A stretch of 47,570 nt of DNA. Source: Candidatus Aenigmatarchaeota archaeon. GTDB lineage: Archaea; Aenigmatarchaeota; Aenigmatarchaeia; QMZP01; QMZT01. Below the pieces are notes generated by a model, which did not search any database, had not been told where the DNA came from, and worked only from the letters and a program-made list of their open reading frames with translations. Of the stretch, positions 24,642 to 32,716 are shown in pieces. Within the stretch, counting starts at the first letter, position 1, and every line of letters begins with the position of its first letter. The position numbers and the translations under genes were made by a program. Location: positions 1-47,570 of the forward strand of contig QMZT01000003.1 in assembly GCA_003663325.1 (NCBI GenBank). Direction: 5' to 3'.

Positions 24642-27600
24642 ATGGTTTTATGTATATTGTTTGCTATGTTTCCCTTAGTTTCAGCTTTAGATGTAGACAT
24701 AGCGCCAGCTAAGCCTCATACGAGCGATGATTTAAAATGCAATATAAATGGGTATGCAGAAGATTATCTCTTCAGATGGTATAGAAATGGAAAATACTAT
24801 ACAGAGGGATACGGCAAAGATGTTATAAGCCATGAGGAAACAAAAAAGGGTGATAAATGGGAATGTAGAGTTTATAGCTATCTTGGTTCTTTTGGGCTAA
24901 CGGAAGCGGGCAGGGCAAGCACAAGCATAGTAAATGCCGTGCCATCAATAAGCCTTTTAGAGCCAGAAAATAATGCAATTGTTGATGATGAGTGGGTTTC
25001 ATTTAGATGGCAAGGCTATGATGAAGATGATGATGAGCTAAGCTATACACTCTTTGTTGGCAATAGCTTAGAAACCATGCAAGAGGTAGTAGAAATAAAA
25101 AGCAAGAGCTATACAATGCATGTTGAAAGAGGAGAGCAATATTATTGGAAGGTTAGAGTGTGTGATGGGCAGGAGTGTAAAGAAAGTAGAGCATGGAGCT
25201 TTAGTGTTAAAGAAGAAGTAGAGCAATGCGAGCCTGAGCTTTATGTTACCACGAACCAAATAAACTTTGGAGAAATAGAAAAGGGTTTAACGGCAGAAAG
25301 GAGCTTTTATATTGGAAATAGGGGGTGTGGAAAGCTAAGTTATAATATAGAATATGATATAGATATAGTGGTTAGCCCATCTTTTGGTATTATTGATCGG
25401 GAACAAAGTGAAAAGATAATTGTTAGAATAGATACAAACAAACTAAACCCAGGGTATTATGAAGCATACCTAAGGATAAGCTCAAATGGTGGTGCAGCAA
25501 ATGTGAAACTCATAGCCATGGTAAAAGCCAAGCCAATTCCTCAAAAGGAGCATATGCCTAAGGCATTAAATGTTCACATTGAGCCTTTGCGCCCAAAAAC
25601 AACAGACAGGCTAACATGCGAATATGATTTTTATGATGAAGATGATGATGATGAAGGCAAAAGTGTGGTAAAATGGTATAAAAATGGTATTTTTTGGAAA
25701 GCAGGGAAGGTGCTGGATAGCTCATATACAAAAAAAGGAGATGTATGGAAATGTAGTGTTGAGCCTGTTGATTCAAAAGGCAACCATGGAACTATTTCCT
25801 ATTCTCCACCTATAACAATTGAGAACTCCCCACCCAAGTTAAAGAAAAATATAGAGGATCAAATAGGGAAAGAGAGCATGGCATTTGTTATTAATCTTAG
25901 AGATTATTTTTATGATCCAGATGTAGAAGATGGAGTAGAGACGCTTACTTATTATATCCCCCCTCTCTCCCATTTTCAATCTAAATTAATAGGAGATATT
26001 GTCACTTTTACACCTCATAGCAAGCATGGAATCGAGCACATTGTTATTGTAGCAAGCGATAGCCATGCAAGCGTATCATCGAATAGATTTAAGCTTGAAA
26101 TTACCCATGAGAACATACCACCTGTTGCAAGACTTTCTGCAAACAGATATGAAATAGAGGAGCATGAAGAGGTAGTTTTTGATGCAAGCCAGAGCTATGA
26201 TGATGACGGCTATATAGTTGCGTACAAATTTAATTTTGGTGACACCGCCACGGAATGGCTTTCCGCAAGCGTAATTAGGCACGCATATAATAGGGAAGGT
26301 ATATACTATGCCTATGTTGAGGTTAAGGATAATGACGGCAAGGTTTCGAGAAGCGAAAAGCTTATGATAAATGTGCTCAAAGCTGAGCCTGAGCCAGAAA
26401 CCGTTACAGAAAATCATATACCTGTGATACATTCTCTTTCACTTCAACCATCTACGCCAGCTCCAGATGATAACCTCGTATGTTATGCTGCAGTTAGCGA
26501 TGCCGATGGGAATTTGAATAATATAGAATTTAGCTGGCTCATTAATGGTAATACTGTTAAGACGGCAAATAAAATAATAGCAGGCAGCAATGCTGAGAGG
26601 AGTGATACACTTCTAATTGACGCTCATGCGGGGGATAAAATAACGTGCAAGGTCAAGGTAGTGGATAAAAAAGGCGCATACTCAATAAGGCACGTTGAGG
26701 TAACAGTAGCAGCCCGTACACAGCCATCCATACTTTCCATTTCAATCTCCCCCTCCCATCCATCACCTACCGACACGCTTACATGTTCTGCACTCATAGA
26801 AGATGAAGATGCTGACCTAAGCACAGCAAAATTTGAATGGTATAAAAATAACCAATTCATTGCAAAAAGGGAAAAGAGCATAGAGGGTGGGAGATTAAGT
26901 GTTTCAGATAGCATATATATCCCAAAAAGTGATAGGGATATCATAACGTGTGTTTTGACAGTATATGATTCATCAACGCTTTCCTCTTCAAAGAGCGCAA
27001 GCGTTAGTATAACACAGCTGGCATTGCCAACTTTAAACGAACCACCCGTCTTTGACAGCATATCTATATACCCTTCCATACCCTTAGCTAATAATGATAT
27101 AACCTGCACCGTAAGTGTAAGTGACAGGGATGGCAATCTCAACTATGTTGTCTTTTACTGGTATGTGGATAATATCTTAGTTAAGAGTATTACAAAAGGC
27201 ATTAATGGCTACTCTGCTATAACAAGCGATACACTGCGCTCGAGCTATATAGAAAAGGATAGTATAGTAAGGTGTATGGCAAAGGTATATGATGGTAAAA
27301 ATGCGTGGAGTAAGGCTGAGAAAAGTGTAACAGTAAGCATAGTTAGCACAGCTAAAACACCGCCAAGTATAGATATTCCAGATTACCATACAATGCCTGG
27401 AAAAAGTATAGTGATTGATCTATGGGAGTATGCAAGCGATGAGGAAGATAGCGACGCAATGTTGAAATTCTTTATCCTGAGCCAGTCAGATACATCCAGT
27501 GCTTATTGTGTTATAGAGCACATGCACTATATTAAGTGCTATGCAAAGAAAGATGGAAGTAGTGTGGTATCTGTGAGGGTTTTTGATAGCTCTGGTTTAT

Positions 27601-29012
27601 TTGCGGAGGACTCCTTTACCATTCATGTAGAATCTGCAAAGCCTGTGATCAACTCAATATCCCTGCTCCCAGAGCAACCAACGACAAATGATGATATAAT
27701 ATGCACAGTTATGGTAAGTGATGCTAACAGCGATCTTAATTACGTACTTTTCGAGTGGTATATAAATGGCATAAAGGTTAAGAGTGAGACGAAAAATGTT
27801 TATTCATACTCAGACACGGCAAAAAGTACTCTTCCACGCTCATATACAGCAAGCGGTGATACAGTGAGGTGCGTAGCAAGTGTTGTAGATATGCGCAACA
27901 ATATAGCCAGGTCTGAGAAATCAATTGCTATAATGCAGGAGATATCACTCGCGCCTGTAGCTATTATAAGTGCAAGCCATTACAGAGTAAAGCCTGCTGT
28001 GCCTGTTTATTTCTCGGGGGCAAATAGTTATGATAGGGATGGGTACATAACAAGCTACTATTTTGATTTTGGAGATGGGCATAGTAGTGGTTGGACCATG
28101 CATAGTGGTGTCTATCATTCCTATGCCAGACCAGGGGTTTATAACGTAAAGCTGAAGGTGATGGATAATACAGGAAAGATAAGCGCATGGTCTCAAGTAA
28201 CAATAGTTGTTGAAAGTGAAGATGTGTGCGGGGTTGAGATAACAAAGATAGAGCATCCAACAAGTGTTGTTAAAAATGCCTGGACCAAGGTGTGGGTTAA
28301 AAATACGGGAAGCGTGACAACAAAGATTGTATTGAGATTGTATATAGATGGGGTTATAAAGAGTACATACACAGCGATACTTTCTGCAGGAGAAGAGAGA
28401 CTAAATAAATTCGATTTTGTGTTAGATAATGGCACATATAACATAAAAATAGAAGCATTCGCCTATTGCAACAGCTATGACTATGAATGTTTCACAATAA
28501 GCTCCGTTCCTGAGCCTGGTGTAGAAAAGGTAAGCATGGCTCCCTCTGAACCACAGAAGGTTGCAGAATTTGTTAAAGTATACCCAGATTCTATCGATAT
28601 GGAGGTGCATACAGGAAGCGTTATTACAATAGAGCTGCAGAGCAGGGAGAAAGCGGTATATAATATAGAGGTTGAGGGTATGCCGAGAGATTGGCTTAGC
28701 TATCCCGATACCGTTGAGGTTGAAGGGAACAAAAAGGTTTACGTATATGTAACGCCTCATGAAATTGGGAGATATAGTCTTTTAGTAAGGGTATCAAGTA
28801 ATGAGACGAGTATAAGCAAACCCATTGGCGTGTATGCGGCCCCTTCCCTAGCCAGAAAGGTAAGCAAGGATGTTACTGGGTTGTTTTTGCAGAAAAATGC
28901 AATATATTTTGCAGGAGGCATAGTATTTATAGTCTTCATATCCCTTCTTTATTATCTAATAAAGGCGAGGAGGAAAAGTTATACCGAAGAGGTATATGGG
29001 AGTTATTACTAA
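24642..29012 (+). CDS. Giant membrane-anchored surface protein with Ig-like, PKD and NEW3-like domains
   Basis: About 1456 residues from ATG 24642, where MVLCILFAMFPLVSA forms a signal peptide; a GTG at 24612 is the other start. Numbered from that GTG: a two-Cys Ig-like repeat built around a W-Y-x-N-G core and a D-x-C...W-x-C pair recurs at about 26, 319, 604, 704, 812 and 1011. A fibronectin-like domain lies near 115-200, a cadherin-like domain at 406-500, and two PKD domains at 504 and 1115 (FNFGD and FDFGDGHSSG). A CARDB-like domain lies near 1207, a NEW3-like domain near 1320-1405, one C-terminal span (FAGGIVFIVFISLLYYLI) and a short basic-acidic tail. It is probably a cell-surface adhesin or S-layer associate. 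Confidence 0.85.
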   Translation: MVLCILFAMFPLVSALDVDIAPAKPHTSDDLKCNINGYAEDYLFRWYRNGKYYTEGYGKDVISHEETKKGDKWECRVYSYLGSFGLTEAGRASTSIVNAVPSISLLEPENNAIVDDEWVSFRWQGYDEDDDELSYTLFVGNSLETMQEVVEIKSKSYTMHVERGEQYYWKVRVCDGQECKESRAWSFSVKEEVEQCEPELYVTTNQINFGEIEKGLTAERSFYIGNRGCGKLSYNIEYDIDIVVSPSFGIIDREQSEKIIVRIDTNKLNPGYYEAYLRISSNGGAANVKLIAMVKAKPIPQKEHMPKALNVHIEPLRPKTTDRLTCEYDFYDEDDDDEGKSVVKWYKNGIFWKAGKVLDSSYTKKGDVWKCSVEPVDSKGNHGTISYSPPITIENSPPKLKKNIEDQIGKESMAFVINLRDYFYDPDVEDGVETLTYYIPPLSHFQSKLIGDIVTFTPHSKHGIEHIVIVASDSHASVSSNRFKLEITHENIPPVARLSANRYEIEEHEEVVFDASQSYDDDGYIVAYKFNFGDTATEWLSASVIRHAYNREGIYYAYVEVKDNDGKVSRSEKLMINVLKAEPEPETVTENHIPVIHSLSLQPSTPAPDDNLVCYAAVSDADGNLNNIEFSWLINGNTVKTANKIIAGSNAERSDTLLIDAHAGDKITCKVKVVDKKGAYSIRHVEVTVAARTQPSILSISISPSHPSPTDTLTCSALIEDEDADLSTAKFEWYKNNQFIAKREKSIEGGRLSVSDSIYIPKSDRDIITCVLTVYDSSTLSSSKSASVSITQLALPTLNEPPVFDSISIYPSIPLANNDITCTVSVSDRDGNLNYVVFYWYVDNILVKSITKGINGYSAITSDTLRSSYIEKDSIVRCMAKVYDGKNAWSKAEKSVTVSIVSTAKTPPSIDIPDYHTMPGKSIVIDLWEYASDEEDSDAMLKFFILSQSDTSSAYCVIEHMHYIKCYAKKDGSSVVSVRVFDSSGLFAEDSFTIHVESAKPVINSISLLPEQPTTNDDIICTVMVSDANSDLNYVLFEWYINGIKVKSETKNVYSYSDTAKSTLPRSYTASGDTVRCVASVVDMRNNIARSEKSIAIMQEISLAPVAIISASHYRVKPAVPVYFSGANSYDRDGYITSYYFDFGDGHSSGWTMHSGVYHSYARPGVYNVKLKVMDNTGKISAWSQVTIVVESEDVCGVEITKIEHPTSVVKNAWTKVWVKNTGSVTTKIVLRLYIDGVIKSTYTAILSAGEERLNKFDFVLDNGTYNIKIEAFAYCNSYDYECFTISSVPEPGVEKVSMAPSEPQKVAEFVKVYPDSIDMEVHTGSVITIELQSREKAVYNIEVEGMPRDWLSYPDTVEVEGNKKVYVYVTPHEIGRYSLLVRVSSNETSISKPIGVYAAPSLARKVSKDVTGLFLQKNAIYFAGGIVFIVFISLLYYLIKARRKSYTEEVYGSYY

Positions 29013-29022
29013 ACAGAAAATA

Positions 29023-29031
29023 TTTATAAAT
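29023..29031 (+). promoter_or_regulatory. TATA box for the NEW3-repeat surface gene
   Basis: TTTATAAAT preceded by purines (GAAAATA) lies about 40 nt before the ATG at 29068, with GGTGA at 29059-29063 as a likely ribosome site. The gene can thus be expressed independently of the giant gene upstream. Confidence 0.5.
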
Positions 29032-29067
29032 TTAACTACCAATAAATAAGTAAGTTTGGTGAAAAAT

Positions 29068-31266
29068 ATGAAATATGCAATCATAGCAGCATGCATCGTT
29101 GTGTTAATATTAGCGCCTGGTGCTTTTGCATACTCAAATTTGGAAATGGTAATAACGCCGAGCTATGTTTCAGTATGCCCATGTAGTGCAGCCTCTAATA
29201 TAAATCTCATGCTCACAAATCTCGATGATGAAACAGATACGTACAAGCTAAGGTTAGGGCTTCCATCCGGCTGGTCTGGTTTCATAGAACCTGAGGTTAC
29301 ACTTGCCTCTGGTGAAAGCAGAAGTGTAAGCATTTATGTAACGCCTGATTGTGTCTCTGAGCCAGCTGTTTATATTGTAAAGGTCATTGCTACCTCTAGC
29401 CTAACAGGTGAGGTATTTTCAAAGGATCTTAAGGTAGAGGTTTTGAGATGCCATCATGTTAAATTGTATGTTGAACCTCAAATCTCTATGTGTAAGGGGG
29501 AAAGTATAGATTATGGCATAGATGTAAAGAATATGGGGAAGTTTGATGAGGAATTTAATGTCAATATAGCTACGCCATGGGGGCAACATATAACCCATAC
29601 CATTAAGCTCTTATCTCAACAAACGAAAAGGATCGTTGTAAAATTAACACCGCCAGCAGATAAAACAGGTGAGTACTATATAGAGGTTGATGCCAACTCT
29701 TTAACGAGCTATGCAAGCGATACGGCTGTAAGCGAGCTTACAATAGAAAACTGTTATGATTTTGACGCATACCTGAGCCCATTCTCCCAAGATGTGTGTT
29801 TAGGTAGGCTTGCAAGGTTTGATTTGGTAATAGTAAATAAAGGCACCAAGGACGATAACTATACTATTTCAATGCCGTCATGGGTTATCTCCGATAAGGA
29901 AAGTGTCTACCTAAAAGGTGGCAGGCAAGGGAATGTAAAAATATACGTAAAGCCAAGAGTAGCGTTTGAAAAGGAATTTGATATAACGATAGCATCTTCA
30001 AAAAAGCCGGGGTTAAGGTATGTAGTAAAGGGTAAGGTTAGCGCAAGGGATTGTAGGAAGGTTGCAGTAATAATAACACCTGCAGACTCAGAGGTATGTT
30101 ATGGGTTGGAGAAGGTATATGATGTTATTATAAAGAACACGGGAACCATAGAAGAGACCTACAATATTGTATCTACGCATGGTAAACTTTCACAGAGCAA
30201 GGTATTTCTCAATCCAGGTGAGACTAAAAAGGTAAAACTAACTGTTGGTGCTGAGGAAATGGAGCTTGGAAAGGTTATGGTAATTGTGGTAAAGGCGTTT
30301 GCAAAAGGCATAGCGGATGAAAACATAGCAACGCTTGCTGTTAAGAATTGTTATTCTGCTGAAATGAGCGTGGAGCCAGAGTATAAAAAAGCATGTAGAA
30401 AAGAGGTAATAAACTACTCTATTAACGTAAAGAATACAGGCAGATTTACAGATAGCTACACATTATACATGGATAATAAAGAGATTGCCAAATTCATACT
30501 CAGAAGTGGCGAGGAGACCGTATTTACAAAAAGCCTTTACCTCTTCCAGCCATATGCACAAACCAAAGAAATTACCTTTAAGCTTAATTCATCCTTTGTA
30601 GCTGTTGAAAAACATGTAAAGGTGGATATTAGACCAATAGAAGAATGTTATAGTGTTGAGATTAACATAGAGGGTAATGGGAAAAGGGTGAAGGTTATAG
30701 GTATGCCAACAGGTGCTGGTGTTGCAACGGGCTTTATAAAAGAAAGGGCGGCAAAGGTAAATGTTGATGTGTGTAAGACGGCTGTGTTAAACGTTAGGAT
30801 AAGGAACATAGGGGAAATGAGTGATGTGTATAACGTAGCGATTGAGGGGCCAGAATGGGTCTATATAAGCCAACAAAAATTCCTGTTGAAGAAGGGTGAA
30901 GCAAAGAATGCGTATATATACATCTCGCCACCATACAATGTAAAAGGAAGCTATGTAGCAAAGTTAATTGTTTCGTCGGAGAATATCAAAAAGGTTGTAG
31001 AAATTTTAATAAATGTAAATCAGTGGGATGCGTGTGTAATTGAAGGGAGAGAGGTTAATATAACCACGCCGGCGCAGCCAAAAGAGAATGTAACAAATAT
31101 AAGTGGCATAGAAGTGCCAACAAGGAACGTAACAGCTAATATAAGCAATGAGACGATAACAGGCGCTGTTCCCGTAAAGATAGGTTTGAAGAGTATACTG
31201 GCAGTAGTAATAATAATATCAATAGTTTGTATATTGGCTGCAAAGATTATAATGGTAGTGAAGTAG
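29068..31266 (+). CDS. Membrane-anchored surface protein of repeated Cys-bearing NEW3-like domains
   Basis: About 732 residues; a TTG at 29056 is the other start. A signal peptide (MKYAIIAACIVVLILAPGAFA) is followed by about six tandem beta-sandwich repeats of roughly 100 residues. Each has a Cys near its beginning, a K-N-x-G turn (VKNMGKFDEEF, VNKGTKDDNY, IKNTGTIEETY, VKNTGRFTDSY, IRNIGEMSDVY) and a second Cys at its end, as in NCYDF, DCRK and NCYSAE. This matches NEW3/COG1470-type domains of archaeal surface proteins. A Thr/Asn-rich stretch with several N-x-T/S sites precedes the C-terminal span. Probable S-layer-like or envelope scaffold, heavily glycosylated. Confidence 0.83.
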   Translation: MKYAIIAACIVVLILAPGAFAYSNLEMVITPSYVSVCPCSAASNINLMLTNLDDETDTYKLRLGLPSGWSGFIEPEVTLASGESRSVSIYVTPDCVSEPAVYIVKVIATSSLTGEVFSKDLKVEVLRCHHVKLYVEPQISMCKGESIDYGIDVKNMGKFDEEFNVNIATPWGQHITHTIKLLSQQTKRIVVKLTPPADKTGEYYIEVDANSLTSYASDTAVSELTIENCYDFDAYLSPFSQDVCLGRLARFDLVIVNKGTKDDNYTISMPSWVISDKESVYLKGGRQGNVKIYVKPRVAFEKEFDITIASSKKPGLRYVVKGKVSARDCRKVAVIITPADSEVCYGLEKVYDVIIKNTGTIEETYNIVSTHGKLSQSKVFLNPGETKKVKLTVGAEEMELGKVMVIVVKAFAKGIADENIATLAVKNCYSAEMSVEPEYKKACRKEVINYSINVKNTGRFTDSYTLYMDNKEIAKFILRSGEETVFTKSLYLFQPYAQTKEITFKLNSSFVAVEKHVKVDIRPIEECYSVEINIEGNGKRVKVIGMPTGAGVATGFIKERAAKVNVDVCKTAVLNVRIRNIGEMSDVYNVAIEGPEWVYISQQKFLLKKGEAKNAYIYISPPYNVKGSYVAKLIVSSENIKKVVEILINVNQWDACVIEGREVNITTPAQPKENVTNISGIEVPTRNVTANISNETITGAVPVKIGLKSILAVVIIISIVCILAAKIIMVVK

Positions 31267-31318
31267 TAATGGCCGTTGATTTTTAAAAAGCATAATAAAT
31301 CTATCTCTAAATTTTAAT

Positions 31319-32257
31319 ATGGTAAAAATAGCGTTTTTTGAGATTAGCGAGCAGGATAAAGCATTTTTTAGAAAAAATGTAAACGGTAGTATGGTGTTTT
31401 ATAAAGAGAGGCTAAGCCTAAAAAATATAGAAAAGGCACGGGGTTGTGAGGTTGTATGCATATCTATATATTCAAAAATCAATAAGGCTGTGATTGATAA
31501 GCTTCCGTCACTCAAATTCATAGCGACACGCTCTACTGGATACGATCATATAGATACAAGGGAATGTAGAAAGAGGGGCATAGCTGTTTCCAATGTTCCT
31601 GATTATAGCAACAATGCCGTAGCGGAGCATACATTTGCTTTAATTCTTGCGCTCTTTCGGAATATGAAAAGTGTTTTAAAGGGTGTGCAAGAAAGGTCCA
31701 AGCTTAGTGGTGCTGAGCTAAAAGGTAAAACGATTGGTGTAATTGGTACAGGTAAAATTGGGATGAATGTTATAAGGATAGCAAAGGGATTTGGAATGAA
31801 GGTTATAGCTTATGATATAAATAAAAATATTAAAGCATCTCATACTATTGGCTTTAAATATACTTCTTTGGATTATTTATTTAGGCATGCTGACATAATA
31901 ACATTGCATGTGCCTTATACAGAAAAGACACACCACCTCATAAACAAGGAAAATATAAATAATATCAAAAAAGGCAGTGTGATTATAAATACCTCAAGGG
32001 GCAGGGTTATCGAGACACAAGCATTGATTGAAGCTTTAGATAAAGGTATTTTGGCTGGCGCTGGCTTAGATGTGCTGGAGTATGAAGAAAAGCCAGAGGA
32101 GTGTAGAAGGAGATTTAAAAGGCTGTTTAGGATGGCTAACGTTATAGTTACGCCTCATATAGCTGCCTGTACAAGAGAGGCTATGAAAAGGCTTAGAGAA
32201 GTTACAGCAAAAAATATTAATGCATTTATTAGAGGCAAGGCGATAAATTTGGTTTAG
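31319..32257 (+). CDS. D-isomer-specific 2-hydroxyacid dehydrogenase
   Basis: 312 residues with the catalytic domain split around a Rossmann NAD-binding domain. GVIGTGKIGMNV (GxGxxG) with Asp in YDIN after the next strand indicates NAD rather than NADP. The catalytic trio is visible: Arg in NTSRGRVIE (about 229), Glu in DVLEYEEKPEE (about 258) and His in TPHIAACTREA (about 281). The closest pattern is D-lactate dehydrogenase (LdhA-like, with VPDYSNNAVAEHTF). Substrate is inferred: it interconverts a 2-oxoacid such as pyruvate with its D-hydroxyacid. It is tail-to-tail with the deoxyribosyltransferase-like gene. Confidence 0.9.
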   Translation: MVKIAFFEISEQDKAFFRKNVNGSMVFYKERLSLKNIEKARGCEVVCISIYSKINKAVIDKLPSLKFIATRSTGYDHIDTRECRKRGIAVSNVPDYSNNAVAEHTFALILALFRNMKSVLKGVQERSKLSGAELKGKTIGVIGTGKIGMNVIRIAKGFGMKVIAYDINKNIKASHTIGFKYTSLDYLFRHADIITLHVPYTEKTHHLINKENINNIKKGSVIINTSRGRVIETQALIEALDKGILAGAGLDVLEYEEKPEECRRRFKRLFRMANVIVTPHIAACTREAMKRLREVTAKNINAFIRGKAINLV

Positions 32258-32270
32258 CCTGCATTAATTT

Positions 32271-32702
32271 CTATTTAATCTCACTTAAATCACCCTTGAG
32301 TACTATTGGCTGCATAGCTTTAATTTCATCTTTGTAGATCATATCGGGAATTTCGTTAAGCAAAAATATCTTTTTGTTTAGTATGTAGGCAAATCCCATC
32401 TCTAAAAAAACACTCCCACCAATATAATTCTTAATTCCCTTTTTATCGAAATTTAGGACAAGAATCGCATCTGACTTTTTGATCTTTCTAAAATGCTCTC
32501 TTATAGCGTCTTGCCTTATTGCCCTATTTGAAATCTCACCGGTTTCTTTTTCTCTCATTATTTGTTCAAATGCAAGCTTACCGTTTAATATCATCTCAGC
32601 AGTTTTAGGTATTAGTACTTCATGACCTTGCTTGATCAACCTCTTCCTTATATCTCCAATCTTATATGTGAAATCCAGGCTTGAACAGATTGTAATTCTC
32701 AT
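32271..32702 (-). CDS. Nucleoside 2-deoxyribosyltransferase-like protein
   Basis: About 143 residues from ATG 32702 (MRITICSSLDF). A longer frame reaches 32777 but overlaps hypF and adds residues with no fold. It has a Rossmann-like alternation, with AILVLNFDKKG and IGGSVFLEMGFAYILNKKI, where the Glu of FLEMGFA corresponds to the nucleophile region of the deoxyribosyltransferase superfamily, and ends IKAMQPIVLKGDLSEI. Proteins of this kind are frequent in small archaeal genomes and may recycle or detoxify nucleosides. It starts 14 nt after the hypF stop, so the two are probably co-transcribed. Confidence 0.75.
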   Translation of the reverse strand: MRITICSSLDFTYKIGDIRKRLIKQGHEVLIPKTAEMILNGKLAFEQIMREKETGEISNRAIRQDAIREHFRKIKKSDAILVLNFDKKGIKNYIGGSVFLEMGFAYILNKKIFLLNEIPDMIYKDEIKAMQPIVLKGDLSEIK

Positions 32703-32716
32703 ATTTTTTAAATGAG

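Noticed and set aside
26624-27142. Leftward 172-codon frame inside the Ig-like giant gene
   Set aside because: A shadow of repeat-coding DNA; its Ser/Leu-rich sequence mirrors the repeats on the other strand.
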